In this document: one piece after another, positions 16,057 to 25,545 of the stretch | Layout: every line of letters starts with the position of its first letter | Numbering within the stretch: the stretch's first letter is position 1 | DNA from: Bacillota bacterium | GTDB taxonomy: Bacteria; Bacillota; Desulfotomaculia; Desulfotomaculales; Pelotomaculaceae | NCBI GenBank assembly: GCA_029555205.1 | Contig: JAKPTB010000003.1 | Span: 48,996-112,995 of the forward strand | Direction of reading: 5' to 3' | DNA: 64,000 bases | Notes under the pieces: generated by a model | Told to the model about the DNA's origin: nothing | The model's database searches: none | The model's input: only the letters and a program-made list of their open reading frames with translations | Made by a program: the position numbers and the translations under genes

Positions 16057-16822
16057 AAAAAGCTGCCTGAACCGGTCCGTGCCGCTAGACCAGTTCCCGG
16101 TGGTGACTGTAGCCCTGGCCGGCAATCCCAACACCGGCAAAAGCACTCTTTTCAACGCGCTGACAGGGCTTCGCCAGCGTACGGGCAACTGGCCCGGGAA
16201 AACAGTGCAAAGGGCCGAGGGCAGTTACTTTCACAGAAACAAGCGTTTTACCCTTGTGGATCTTCCGGGCACATACTCCCTGTTTGCAAACTCGGTGGAT
16301 GAGCAGGTGGCAAGGGACTATATTTGCTTTGCCCGTCCCGATGTAACAGTAGTCGTTACTGACGCCACCTGTCTGGAACGCAACTTGAACCTGGTGCTAC
16401 AGGTAATGGAAATAACCCCCAAAGTAGTGGTCTGCTTAAACCTGATGGATGAAGCAGAAAGAAAAAAAATTTGTGTAGATGTGGCGCTTTTGTCCAGCGA
16501 ATTGGGGGTACCGGTTGTCGCTACCGCCGCGCGAACCGGGCGCTGCCTGGACAAACTGATGGATGCCATTGACGATGTAGCATCCGGCCGGCTCAAGACT
16601 TCCCCCAGGCTGGTTGCCTACGATTCAGAAATAGAGCAGCTGGTGCAAATTATCGAGTTAAAAATAAGTCCGCTGGTCCCGGAAGGCTTGAACCCCAGGT
16701 GGGTAGCCCTGCGCTTGCTTGACGGCGACCGCAGCATTATCGATTCGCTGCAGCGTTACCTGAGGGAAGGCAAGAACAGCTCATTTTACTGGGGGGAAGA
16801 GAGGGCATTATGTATCAGGTAG
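16028..16822 (+). CDS. feoB: FeoB N-terminal part: GTPase and GDI domains (split FeoB)
   Basis: 264 residues carry the G-protein of the ferrous iron transporter: G1 G-N-P-N-T-G-K-S near 33-40, G3 D-L-P-G near 79, G4 N-L-M-D near 138 (family usually N-M/V-x-D), and a following helical GDI-like region to about 255. ATG with AAAGGAGG. The frame ends at TAG 16820, after the next ORF has started at 16810. In most bacteria FeoB is one chain of 650-770 residues. Either a true two-gene FeoB, or one frameshift; the good site before the second ATG favours two genes. Confidence 0.88.
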   Translation: MGLLNLACTKKSCLNRSVPLDQFPVVTVALAGNPNTGKSTLFNALTGLRQRTGNWPGKTVQRAEGSYFHRNKRFTLVDLPGTYSLFANSVDEQVARDYICFARPDVTVVVTDATCLERNLNLVLQVMEITPKVVVCLNLMDEAERKKICVDVALLSSELGVPVVATAARTGRCLDKLMDAIDDVASGRLKTSPRLVAYDSEIEQLVQIIELKISPLVPEGLNPRWVALRLLDGDRSIIDSLQRYLREGKNSSFYWGEERALCIR

Positions 16823-18216
16823 GCTGCCACGGTTCTCTCACCTCCGCCCTGGATGAAATTAGCGGGAGCCTCCCCCCGGAGGAAAAAAACGACATGCGGG
16901 ACCGCATTGCCGGCGGAATTTACAGCTCTGCGGAAAGAATTGCAGGTATGGTTGTCAGCCGGAAGGGGGCACAAATAAACTGGGACCAGAAAATTGATGA
17001 CGTTTTAACCTCGCGCTGGCTGGGATTTCCCATAATGCTACTTCTCCTCGGAGTTGTTTTATGGCTCACCGTTACAGGAGCCAACTATCCATCTCAAATC
17101 CTGGCCTCCGTTCTTTTCCGGATTAAGGACATCCTCACCGGGTTGTTTGTCCAGGCCGGCGCCCCTGCCTGGCTACACGGCCTGCTGGTAGAGGGGGCCT
17201 ACATGTCGCTGGCCTGGGTTGTATCGGTGATGCTGCCTCCGATGGCCATCTTTTTCCCCCTCTTTACAATAATGGAAGACCTGGGCTATCTGCCCCGGGT
17301 TGCTTTCAACCTGGATAAATTTTTTCGCTGGGCCGGCGCCCACGGCAAACAGTCTCTGACCATGAGCATGGGCTTCGGTTGCAACGCCGCGGGAGTTATC
17401 TCCTGCCGGATCATTGAATCACCGAGGGAGCGGCTCATTGCCATCTTAACAAATAACTTTATTCCCTGTAACGGGCGTTTTCCCACCCTGATCATCCTCT
17501 CCACCCTGTTCATGGGGGGTACTGTTGCCGCCTCCCTTCGTTCGGCGGCAGCCTCCCTGGTGGTGGTGGGGCTTGTCTTAAGCGGCATAACGGTTACCCT
17601 GCTGGTTTCCAGGCTGCTGTCGAAGACACTGCTACGGGGGGAGCCTTCCTTCTTTATCCTGGAACTCCCCCCTTACCGCAAGCCGCAGGCAGGCAGAATC
17701 ATCATCCGCTCCGTTCTGGATCGAACCCTTTTCGTGCTGGGGCGGGCAGTGGTTGTCGCAGTTCCGGCCGGCGCCTTGACCTGGCTCCTGGCCAATACTT
17801 CTATCAACGGTTTGAGTCTCTTGAGCCATGCCGCAGGCTTCATGGATTCCTTCGGCCGGCTCCTGGGCATGGACGGGTTTATTCTAATGGCCTTTATCCT
17901 GGGCCTGCCGGCCAATGAGATTGTCCTGCCCATCCTGCTGATGGGCTATGTTTCCGCCGGCACCCTGGTTGAAGCGGAAAGTCTGGCAACCCTGCATAAC
18001 ATCCTGGTGGTCCAGAACGGCTGGACCTGGCTTACGGCACTATCCGTGATGCTCTTCTCGCTGCTCCACTACCCCTGCGCTACTACGCTACTGACCATCT
18101 TCAAGGAAACCCGCAGCCTCAAGTGGACGCTGATCGCCCTGCTGATGCCCATTTCAGTGGCGCTGCTGGTAACTTTCAGCCTGACCCAGGCAGCCCGCCT
18201 GCTGGGCCTGGCTTAG
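16810..18216 (+). CDS. feoB: FeoB C-terminal part: membrane permease domains (split FeoB)
   Basis: 468 residues hold the membrane half of FeoB: a short cytosolic lead, a first helix near 72-90 (L-G-F-P-I-M-L-L-L-L-G), two Gate domains (P-P-M-A-I-F-F-P-L-F-T-I-M-E-D-L-G-Y-L-P-R-V-A-F; G-F-G-C-N-A-A-G-V near 193) and the C-terminal domain ending in hydrophobic helices. The Gate cysteine in F-G-C-N-A is present. ATG lies 13 bases inside the preceding ORF with a purine-rich GGGGGGAAGAGAGGG site, so translation is coupled. Imports Fe2+ with the N-terminal part. Confidence 0.88.
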   Translation: MYQVGCHGSLTSALDEISGSLPPEEKNDMRDRIAGGIYSSAERIAGMVVSRKGAQINWDQKIDDVLTSRWLGFPIMLLLLGVVLWLTVTGANYPSQILASVLFRIKDILTGLFVQAGAPAWLHGLLVEGAYMSLAWVVSVMLPPMAIFFPLFTIMEDLGYLPRVAFNLDKFFRWAGAHGKQSLTMSMGFGCNAAGVISCRIIESPRERLIAILTNNFIPCNGRFPTLIILSTLFMGGTVAASLRSAAASLVVVGLVLSGITVTLLVSRLLSKTLLRGEPSFFILELPPYRKPQAGRIIIRSVLDRTLFVLGRAVVVAVPAGALTWLLANTSINGLSLLSHAAGFMDSFGRLLGMDGFILMAFILGLPANEIVLPILLMGYVSAGTLVEAESLATLHNILVVQNGWTWLTALSVMLFSLLHYPCATTLLTIFKETRSLKWTLIALLMPISVALLVTFSLTQAARLLGLA

Positions 18217-18306
18217 TTCCGCGATGAAAAAAGAATGGAGAATTTCCCCAAAGAGTGATAAAGCAACCCTCAGGAGTACATCCAACCATTGATTGGGGGA
18301 AAACCC

Positions 18307-18795
18307 ATGAGCAGTGATAAGGTAAAATTTTACACAATAAGAGGGTACGCGCTTTTACGCCGGGAGGACGCCCTTACCCCCAGCATGGAGGATTACCTGG
18401 AGATGGCCTACCGCCTATTCAGGGAAAGGGGCTATATCAGAATCGGCGACCTGGCCTGCTCATTGAACGTACAGCCGTCTTCAGCCAGCAAAATGGTTCG
18501 AAAACTTTCGGAAATGGATTACCTTAAATATGAAAAATATGGTGTAATTGAATTCACCAGCCGCGGACGAGAGCTGGGGAATTACCTGCTGCAAAGGCAC
18601 GGGGCTATTGAGGAGTTCCTTATGCTCATTGGGGTCAAAGAAGGAATCCTGGAGGAAACCGAAAAAATAGAACACAATATCCGGGAAGAAACCGTGGATA
18701 GAATTAAGATCCTGGTCGAATTTATGCGAAATAACCATAAAAGGCTGCTCGAATTTAAGGAGTTTCTGGAAAAACGGCTCAATACTCCAACTTAA
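18307..18795 (+). CDS. DtxR/MntR-family metal-dependent regulator
   Basis: Winged-helix repressor that senses Fe2+ or Mn2+. About 162 residues from ATG 18307 (GGGGGAA site; an upstream TTG at 18289 is less well placed). Typical: S-M-E-D-Y-L-E-M-A-Y near 25, I-G-D-L-A-C-S-L-N-V-Q-P-S-S-A-S-K-M-V-R-K-L (helix-turn-helix near 45-65), then a dimerisation domain with R-H-G-A-I-E-E-F-L and E-K-I-E-H-N-I metal ligand candidates. No SH3 domain, so MntR-like size. Location after feoAB suggests it controls iron uptake. Confidence 0.88.
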   Translation: MSSDKVKFYTIRGYALLRREDALTPSMEDYLEMAYRLFRERGYIRIGDLACSLNVQPSSASKMVRKLSEMDYLKYEKYGVIEFTSRGRELGNYLLQRHGAIEEFLMLIGVKEGILEETEKIEHNIREETVDRIKILVEFMRNNHKRLLEFKEFLEKRLNTPT

Positions 18796-18917
18796 CCATC
18801 CATTTTACTATGGCCAGAATTTAAGCTAAGGTGGCTTCGGAAAATCTGTTTTCAGCTTCCCCTCACCTCTCAGGCAAGAATCAGGAATATAGAGGGGTGG
18901 AATAATAAAGACGCTGA

Positions 18918-18947
18918 TTGACGGCAGTATCAACCTGCCGTTATAAT
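18918..18947 (+). promoter_or_regulatory. Promoter with inverted repeat in its spacer, before MOSC gene
   Basis: TTGACG at 18918, 18-base spacer, TATAAT at 18942. The arms ACGGCAG (18921-18927) and CTGCCGT (18935-18941) form a 7-bp inverted repeat overlapping the -35 and filling the spacer: a likely operator. The putative transcript starts about 60 bases before the MOSC start. Confidence 0.55.
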
Positions 18948-19014
18948 GTTTTGTAACCATTGTCAAGCAGCAAATAACTTGAAGATCCCCCTTAAAGAAC
19001 GGAGGTGTAGATGT

Positions 19015-19431
19015 ATGGGGAAGATCCTGGCGATTAATATCGGCAACGTCAGGGGAATTGATAAGACTCCAGTGGAGGAAGCCTATATTGTGGAAGGCTG
19101 GGGTCTGGAAGGTGACGCTCATGGGGGGAATTGGGACAGGCAAGTCAGTATCTTTCCGGTAGAGGCCCTGGAAAAATATCCTAAACACAAAAGGGATGAG
19201 GCTTTAAAGGGCGTCCCCACCGAAAATATTACTGTTTCCGGTATTCCTCTGGAAGCTCTGGCTGTGGGAAAAACCCTGAAACTCGGCGAAGCAGAAGTGC
19301 AAATAATGTATATTGGCAAAGATAAGTATAAAGAAGAAGGCAGGCATTACATTGTCAGCCGGGAAGGCCGGTTTTGCCGTGTCGTCAAGGGGGGTCCGGT
19401 TAAAGTCGGCGACAAAGTACAGGTTATTTAA
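19015..19431 (+). CDS. MOSC domain protein
   Basis: 138 residues from ATG 19015, chosen for the ACGGAGGTG site. The MOSC fold, related to the C-terminal domain of molybdenum cofactor sulfurase, is shown by N-I-G-N-V-R-G-I-D-K-T-P, G-W-G-L-E-G-D-A-H-G-G-N-W-D-R-Q-V-S near 34-52, and P-T-E-N-I-T-V-S-G near 78. The conserved Cys of the large MOSC proteins is replaced in this short family by a late C-R-V-V segment. Likely role in metal-sulfur or molybdopterin handling; a NifX-like gene follows 56 bases on. Confidence 0.88.
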   Translation: MGKILAINIGNVRGIDKTPVEEAYIVEGWGLEGDAHGGNWDRQVSIFPVEALEKYPKHKRDEALKGVPTENITVSGIPLEALAVGKTLKLGEAEVQIMYIGKDKYKEEGRHYIVSREGRFCRVVKGGPVKVGDKVQVI

Positions 19432-19486
19432 GGTTTTTTATTAAGCTTTATTGTTTCCTTAATTATTCACAAATGGAGGATAATTT

Positions 19487-19840
19487 ATGAAAATAGCCAT
19501 GCCTTACATTAACGGAAATGTAAATCCACACTTCGGCAGCAGTCGTGAATTTGTTGTTTTTGATACTTCAGATGGTAAGGTCACCGGAAAAAAAATAATC
19601 AACAATGAAACTTTGCACAACCACGGCGGCCTGGCCCGGACTCTCAAGGGTGAAGGTGTTGAAGTAGTTATTGCCGGTGGAATCGGCAGGCCTATGATCA
19701 ATGCGCTCCATGAAGCCGGTTTCAAGGTGATCACCGGAGCTTCGGGAGAAGTTGAAAAGGTCGCTGGTGACTATTTAACAGGGCAGCTTGTGCCCGCGCC
19801 TGCAATCTGCTCCTGCGGCGGGAAGCATCACCACCCCTAG
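19487..19840 (+). CDS. NifX/NifB-type dinitrogenase Fe-Mo cofactor domain protein
   Basis: 117 residues of the fold that carries iron-molybdenum cofactor precursors (NifX, NafY, C terminus of NifB; also stand-alone proteins in non-fixers). Seen: M-K-I-A-M-P-Y, N-P-H-F-G-S-S-R-E-F-V-V-F-D, and H-N-H-G-G-L-A-R-T-L near 44-53. The C terminus C-S-C-G-G-K-H-H-H-P is a likely extra metal-binding tail. ATG with GGAGGA. No nif genes in the window, so a general metal or cluster carrier is more likely than nitrogen fixation. Confidence 0.85.
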   Translation: MKIAMPYINGNVNPHFGSSREFVVFDTSDGKVTGKKIINNETLHNHGGLARTLKGEGVEVVIAGGIGRPMINALHEAGFKVITGASGEVEKVAGDYLTGQLVPAPAICSCGGKHHHP

Positions 19841-19891
19841 TCCTCCAAAAACAACAGTCAAAAAATAACCAGGCAATAAAACTATTTATTT

Positions 19892-22621
19892 TTATTGGAA
19901 AAGGGTGCTGCCTTCCACAGGTCCTGCCGCCGGAAACTGCGGCAGTTGCTGATCTAATTGCGGTAAATGGAATCTGTCCTCCCGTTCTGCATTTGCCCTT
20001 TCTTCTTGGAAAGGCTTCAGACCATCATAGGACTGCCTCAGGATCTCCTCCAGTTCCCGGATCAGGGGCAAGCGGGGATTTGTGGTGGTACACTGATCTT
20101 CAAAGGCCTTCTCGGCCAGTTCAGGCAGTTTGCTCAGAAAAAGGTCCCTGTCCACTCCCAATTCAGCAAAGGTGGCCGGTATCCCCAGGGAGCGGTTCAG
20201 GTCGTGTACGGCTTCAATTAAACTGTGGACGCCCTCATCTGCAAAAGCCGCGGGAAGCCCCAGGTGGGCTGCAATCCGGCGGTATTTTTCCGGCGCCAGG
20301 TGGTGCTCGTATTTCGGATAAGAGACAAACTTTGTGGGCAACCCGGCGTTGTAGGCAATGACGTAAGGCAATAGAATCGCGTTGGCGCGCCCGTGGGGAA
20401 TGCCGAATTCACCTCCCACTTTGTGGGCCAGGCTGTGATTGATTCCCAGAAAAGCATTGGTGAAAGCCATCCCGGCGATTGCAGCAGCATTATGCAGCTT
20501 TTCCCGGGCTGCCCGCCCCCCGCTGCGCCAGGAATCAGGCAGGTATTGAAAAACAAGCTCAATAGCTTTGAGCGCCAGAGCGTCGGTGAAATCCGAAGCC
20601 ATCACCGAAACGAAGGCTTCAATGCCATGGGCCAGGACATCCAGGCCGGTGTCGGCGACCAGGGAGCGGGGCAAGGTTTCTACTAAATCCGGGTCGATGA
20701 TGGCCACGTCCGGTGTCAGTTCGTAGTCTGCCAGGGGATACTTGATATCTCTCCCCCGGTCGGTGATAACCGCAAAGGCCGTGACTTCGGAACCGCTGCC
20801 GCTGGTGGTGGGAATAGCCACAAGCCTGGACTTGCGCCCCAGTTTTGGATATTTGTAGGTCCGCTTGCGGATATCCAGGAACTTCAGTTTCAAAAATTCA
20901 AATTCAACACCGGGGTGCTCGTAAAAGAGCCACATACCCTTGGCTGCGTCAATAACGGAACCGCCGCCCAGGGCGATAATCGTATCCGGCTGAAAGCGGT
21001 TCATCAAATCCCGGCCCTGGAGTACCAGCTCCAGGGAGGGATCGGGCTCAACCCCGCTGAAAACCTCAAGCACAGGCCTTACCGGTCTCTTTTCCAGATG
21101 ATAGCGGACTTTCTCCAGGTGACCCAATTCCGCCATATTTCTGTCCGTTACAATAAATGCCCTTTGCACCCCGGGCATTTTAGCCAGGTACTGGATGGAG
21201 CCCGTTTCAAAAAATATTTTCTCAGGTATCTTGAACCACTGCATGTTGACCCGCCTTTTGGCCACCCTTTTGACGTTGACAAGGTTGACAGCGCTGACAT
21301 TGGCGGTTGTAGCGTTCCTCCCGTAGGAGCCGCAGCCCAGGGTCAGGGAAGGTACATTTGTATTGTAAATGTCCCCTATAGCCCCGTGGGTGGCCGGCGC
21401 ATTCACGATGATCCGGCCGGCCATAAGCCGGTCGGCAAATGCTTCGATCAAATTATTATCGGAGGTATGGATCACAGCCGTGTGGCCCATCCCGCCGTAT
21501 TCCACCATCTGTTCGCAGCGCTTGATTCCCTCCGCCGCATCATTTACAACGTAATAGGCCAGGATGGGGCTCAGCTTTTCCCGGGACAGGGGGTATTCCG
21601 GACCCACCCCCTCCAGCCTTGCGATCAAAATTTTGGTTCCCTCCGGCACTGTAAAGCCGGCCATTTGGGCAATTGTGGAGGCGGATTTGCCTACCACATC
21701 CGGACTCATGGAACAGGTCTCCCCACAGGTGGCAAGCAACTCCAGTTTCTTTACCTCTTCTACGGCCAGGAAATAACACCCGTATTCAACCAGAAGCCTT
21801 TCTACCTCCGCCGCCACTTCCCGGTCCACAATCAACCCCTGTTCGGAAGCGCAGATCATGCCGTGATCAAAGGTCTTGCTCAGGATTAAATCTGTGACAG
21901 CCCGTTTCAAATTCGCTGTCTTTTCAATGTAACAGGGCACATTGCCGGGCCCCACTCCCAGGGCCGGCTTGCCGCTGCTGTAAGCAGAGCGGACCATTCC
22001 CGCGCCTCCCGTAGCCAGGATCAAGGACACACCGGGATGGGCCATCAGCATCCTGGCCGCTTCCACAGAAGGCTGCTCGATCCAGCCGATGCAGTTTTCC
22101 GGCGCGCCGGCTGCCACAGCCGCCTCCAGCATGATCCTGGCTGCAGCGGCGCTGCATTTCTGGGCCCCGGGATGAAAGCTAAAAACAATGGGGTTCCGCG
22201 TTTTCATGGAGATAAGGGATTTGAACAGGACCGTGGAAGTGGGATTGGTTACCGGCGTTACACCAGCGATGACTCCCACCGGTTCGGCAATCTCCTGGTA
22301 ATCCTCCTCTTCGTCCTGATTGATCAAGCCCACCGTTTTATGGGCTTTAATGCTGTGATATACATATTCCGTGGCAAAGATATTTTTGGTTATTTTATCT
22401 TCGTATACTCCCCGGCCGGTTTCTTCCACAGCCAGCCTGGCCAGTTCCATGTGCCGGTCCAGTCCGGCCAGAGCCATAGACTTGATGATTCTGTCTACAT
22501 CCTCCTGCCCCAGAGCCATAAATTTTCCTAAAGCTTCCCGGGCCCTCTCCACCAGGCCATCGATCATCCCGCTAATCCCTTCCTGCTTCTCCCTGTTAAC
22601 TGCCTCCTGCACCGGCTCCAT
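19892..22621 (-). CDS. adhE: Bifunctional aldehyde/alcohol dehydrogenase AdhE
   Basis: Two-step reduction of acetyl-CoA to ethanol with NADH, or the reverse during ethanol oxidation; forms spirosomes. N-terminal CoA-acylating aldehyde dehydrogenase (catalytic Cys in H-G-M-I-C-A-S-E-Q near 245) and C-terminal iron alcohol dehydrogenase (G-G-G-S-V-I-D-A-A-K near 540; H-G-I-E-A-F-V-S and N-H-S-L-A-H-K-V-G-G-E-F-G-I-P-H-G, iron ligands). From 22621 it is 909 aa; the ATG at 22567 would give 891 aa, the length of the E. coli protein, and has a better spaced AGGG site. 225 bases upstream show no obvious Rex site. Confidence 0.96.
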   Translation of the reverse strand: MEPVQEAVNREKQEGISGMIDGLVERAREALGKFMALGQEDVDRIIKSMALAGLDRHMELARLAVEETGRGVYEDKITKNIFATEYVYHSIKAHKTVGLINQDEEEDYQEIAEPVGVIAGVTPVTNPTSTVLFKSLISMKTRNPIVFSFHPGAQKCSAAAARIMLEAAVAAGAPENCIGWIEQPSVEAARMLMAHPGVSLILATGGAGMVRSAYSSGKPALGVGPGNVPCYIEKTANLKRAVTDLILSKTFDHGMICASEQGLIVDREVAAEVERLLVEYGCYFLAVEEVKKLELLATCGETCSMSPDVVGKSASTIAQMAGFTVPEGTKILIARLEGVGPEYPLSREKLSPILAYYVVNDAAEGIKRCEQMVEYGGMGHTAVIHTSDNNLIEAFADRLMAGRIIVNAPATHGAIGDIYNTNVPSLTLGCGSYGRNATTANVSAVNLVNVKRVAKRRVNMQWFKIPEKIFFETGSIQYLAKMPGVQRAFIVTDRNMAELGHLEKVRYHLEKRPVRPVLEVFSGVEPDPSLELVLQGRDLMNRFQPDTIIALGGGSVIDAAKGMWLFYEHPGVEFEFLKLKFLDIRKRTYKYPKLGRKSRLVAIPTTSGSGSEVTAFAVITDRGRDIKYPLADYELTPDVAIIDPDLVETLPRSLVADTGLDVLAHGIEAFVSVMASDFTDALALKAIELVFQYLPDSWRSGGRAAREKLHNAAAIAGMAFTNAFLGINHSLAHKVGGEFGIPHGRANAILLPYVIAYNAGLPTKFVSYPKYEHHLAPEKYRRIAAHLGLPAAFADEGVHSLIEAVHDLNRSLGIPATFAELGVDRDLFLSKLPELAEKAFEDQCTTTNPRLPLIRELEEILRQSYDGLKPFQEERANAEREDRFHLPQLDQQLPQFPAAGPVEGSTLFQ

Positions 22622-22867
22622 CCCCCCATCGCAAGGATTCTTTAAATGAAGTATTTCCTGCCTGGAAAGTAATATTCCAGAAGGACAAAGGATTCTAAAG
22701 GGAGTCAGTTATTGCTCAAAGTTCATCCCCAAAATCCCTGGGAACCAGTGCCCCACTAAAGAACGAAGGATTTTTTCCGCTATGTGTAATATTTCGGGAA
22801 TTTATAGTCCTTTGGAGGATTAAAAGCTTATGCCGCGAAACCGTCAATGAAGAAAGGAAGTGGAGTT

Positions 22868-23497
22868 ATGGTTAACTGCGCTAAATGTGGTATTTTTTCT
22901 TGCTATAGTGGGGAATTGGACAAGCTCCCGGCAAACTGCCCCATGCGGCTTTGTCCGGAGATTTATGAAAGGGCTTCCGCCGCCTACAAAGAATCAGAAT
23001 CATCCGGTAATTTAGCCTGCCTTTCAGCCAGGGTGGAGTCCGCCGGTTACCGGGTCTGGCCCAGGGTACGGGAGATCATGGAGTTCTCCCGCCTGGCCGG
23101 CTTTAAAAGGCTGGGGCTGCCCTTCTGCGTCGGCTTGCGGCGGGAAGCCTTGGAGGTAACTAAAATATTTGAAAGAAACGGTTTTGAAGTAGTTTCCCTA
23201 ATGTGTAAAACCGGCTCCAGGCCCAAGGAGGAACTAGGCCTTCAGGATCAGGAAAAAGTCCGTCCGGGCCGGTATGAAGCCATGTGCAACCCAATCGCCC
23301 AGGCCATGATCCTGAATAAACAAAAAACCAGCCTGAATGTCCTGCTAGGCCTCTGTGTCGGTCACGATACCCTGTTTATCAAGTATTCCGATGCTCCCAT
23401 CACCGTCCTGGCCGTTAAAGACCGGGTGACCGGACACAACCCGCTGGCTGCCGTTTACGCCACCCACTATTTCGAACCAAAGCTTAAACTAACCTAA
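22868..23497 (+). CDS. DUF1847 metal-binding protein
   Basis: About 209 residues from ATG 22868 (GGAAGTGGAG site), with an in-frame ATG at 22847 lacking one. Rich in conserved Cys: C-A-K-C-G-I-F-S-C-Y near the N terminus, N-C-P-M-R-L-C-P, a central C-V-G-L-R-R-E-A-L-E, and C-V-G-H-D near 175. This is the DUF1847 pattern, a presumed cluster- or zinc-binding protein of anaerobes with no known role. Divergent from adhE. Confidence 0.85.
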   Translation: MVNCAKCGIFSCYSGELDKLPANCPMRLCPEIYERASAAYKESESSGNLACLSARVESAGYRVWPRVREIMEFSRLAGFKRLGLPFCVGLRREALEVTKIFERNGFEVVSLMCKTGSRPKEELGLQDQEKVRPGRYEAMCNPIAQAMILNKQKTSLNVLLGLCVGHDTLFIKYSDAPITVLAVKDRVTGHNPLAAVYATHYFEPKLKLT

Positions 23498-23618
23498 AAG
23501 AAGACTAAACAAAGAAGATTAATTTTTGAAGTATTCTATTATTGTTAATTGTAAAGGATTCATCATAATTCTTCTTTAAGGCAGCAAGGAAAAAAGAACA
23601 ACAACCTGTTAAACATGT

Positions 23619-23642
23619 TAAAAGCGCTGCCCCTGGCAGCGC
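23619..23642 (-). terminator. Intrinsic terminator of stalk-domain gene
   Basis: GCGCTGCC / GGCAGCGC 8-bp stem with 3-base loop; on the minus strand it is followed by TTTT. It ends the gene at 23706. Confidence 0.75.
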
Positions 23643-23705
23643 CTCATCATCTTCAGCAAGCAAAGTATTGATTTTGGTTGGCCCGGCAGGAAGTCTACGG
23701 ACCAA

Positions 23706-25328
23706 TTATGACCTGGAAATAAACACTGTCTTTGTGGTTTCCTCATACTCCACCCGGCAACCGAATTCTTCGGCAATAAATCTCAGGGGAACCATGGTCC
23801 TGCCGTCTTTAATGAACGGGGGTACATCCAGTGTTTTTTCAATACCGCCGGCGGTATAAACAGGATTGTCAATGTACATGGTGATGGATATATCCTCCCG
23901 CTTCAAATCAATCCGGCCGGGTTCCGTCCAGGTCACCTCACACCCGAAGGTTTCTGCAAGATTTCTCAGCGGAACCATGGTCCTGTCATCCTCAATAAAG
24001 GGTTCTACGTCGAAATGAACAGGCATACCGTCAACCAGTACGCTTATCCCTGAGGGCTTTTCCAGGTAATCATCCAGGTTAACGCTATTGGTTTCGGTCA
24101 ATACTGGTATATTGATTTGCAGATTCTGCTCTGCCTTTACCTCCGATTGTACCTCCAGCAGCAGCTTCAAAAACGGATTTGTGCCGGTGGAGTCACCGGC
24201 CAGGACCCGGACCCGGAAATCTGAATTCGCGTCTTTGTCCGTTTGCCGGTATTTACCGTCGACTTGCCCTTCAATGCTCAAGCTTTTCGCGTCCCGGATG
24301 TCAAAAATGATGGTATAGGCGCCAGTTTTATTATCACTGGGACCGGAAGTCAGGGCCTCCACTTTAATCCCGCCGCGCCAGGCCTCAGCTTCGCTTGTAG
24401 CTGCAGCTCCAACCGTGTCAAAAGCCAGATCCAGGTTGAACTTGCTATCCCCGCCGGGCAACAGGGGTATTTCCCAGCTCAATTGATTGATTGTAATGTT
24501 CTTCAGCAGCTCCTGTATTTCATCTTCGCTTTCCTTAAAACTGCCATCCTGGTCGCTCTTTTCCAGGCTGTCCAGAATCTCTCTTTTTATGTCCGCCCTG
24601 TTCTCCCCCGGTGCATAAGCTGTAAGAAGACCGGCTATCAGATCTGCAAATCTCTCGTCTTCGTTTTTGACCTTTTGAAGAATTTGCAGCAGGACATCTT
24701 CCAGGCCCTCCCGATCCAGGTTTAAGGTAACCTTCTGGTTAATTAATGAGGTAGTAAAGTACTGTCCGGGAACAGCCTCAACAATGAAAGCCAGCAGTTC
24801 TCTCAACTCAGGCGGAATCTCCTGCCCGCTGTTGACAGCCATGTACTCCCAGATTTGGGCAATTTCAGGGTTGCTAGAATAAACATATTGGGGAGGAGTT
24901 CCAATTGAGCCCGTGTCAAATTCTGGATTAAATAATTTAACTAACGATAAAACGTCCTGGGTCAGAATTAACCTGGTCGCGTCAAGATAAACCTCTCCAC
25001 TGAATTGACCTTGGTTCAAGGCAAGTTCGTATTCAGCCGCCATTTTCTCTTCAGGTGCGAGAAATCTGTATTTTAGCTTTAGTTGCGCTCCGGCCAGGGA
25101 TTTCAGGGGTTCGCCGGAAACAAGCAGACCGTCCAGTTCCTTGACGGTGTAGGAAACCGTACCCGAGGAAGTATTGTAGAGCTCAGGCGCAGGACCCGCA
25201 TCCCAATTCTTCAGCTTGTTCAAGAGCAGCTGTTTAGCCGGTAGCGGGGTTTCCGCAGCTGCAGTGTAAACCACACTCAAACACAGAATTAAACACAACA
25301 ACAGCAATCCGATTTTTCCTTTTCTCAC
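23706..25328 (-). CDS. Secreted protein with two copper-amine-oxidase-N (stalk) repeats
   Basis: 540 residues; signal peptide near 1-25 (K-G-K-I-G then a leucine-rich core and A-A-A-E). The long middle (30-400) is acidic, beta-rich and not recognised. Two C-terminal repeats, near 425-480 and 483-540, each contain P-F-I-x-D-x-R-T-M-V-P-L-R and E-x-F-G-C-x-V, the 'copper amine oxidase N-terminal' or stalk domain common on Firmicute surface proteins. GTG start after AAAGGAGG. Extracellular or cell-wall associated; function of the middle unknown. Confidence 0.88.
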   Translation of the reverse strand: MRKGKIGLLLLCLILCLSVVYTAAAETPLPAKQLLLNKLKNWDAGPAPELYNTSSGTVSYTVKELDGLLVSGEPLKSLAGAQLKLKYRFLAPEEKMAAEYELALNQGQFSGEVYLDATRLILTQDVLSLVKLFNPEFDTGSIGTPPQYVYSSNPEIAQIWEYMAVNSGQEIPPELRELLAFIVEAVPGQYFTTSLINQKVTLNLDREGLEDVLLQILQKVKNEDERFADLIAGLLTAYAPGENRADIKREILDSLEKSDQDGSFKESEDEIQELLKNITINQLSWEIPLLPGGDSKFNLDLAFDTVGAAATSEAEAWRGGIKVEALTSGPSDNKTGAYTIIFDIRDAKSLSIEGQVDGKYRQTDKDANSDFRVRVLAGDSTGTNPFLKLLLEVQSEVKAEQNLQINIPVLTETNSVNLDDYLEKPSGISVLVDGMPVHFDVEPFIEDDRTMVPLRNLAETFGCEVTWTEPGRIDLKREDISITMYIDNPVYTAGGIEKTLDVPPFIKDGRTMVPLRFIAEEFGCRVEYEETTKTVFISRS

Positions 25329-25545
25329 TGTAAACCTCCTTTAATTTAGACTTTCCGTCCAGGTTTTCCATGCAGCCGTCCAATGGAAACACTTTGCAAA
25401 ATCACGGACCGGTAAAACGGACATGACTCGTCCACTTAAGCACATTATTATATTACCAGATTTATGTATGATTAGAAACAGACATTATCTTTCAGGTAAC
25501 TGCAAAACACTAGCTTTATTGTAGAAATATTTACCCAACCTGGAT

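Noticed and set aside
20915..21889. 324-codon plus-strand frame opposite adhE
   Set aside because: Shadow of the certain adhE gene; composition follows the complementary codons.
22622..22846. Rex operator before adhE
   Set aside because: No TTGTGAA...TTCACAA-like palindrome found by eye in this gap.
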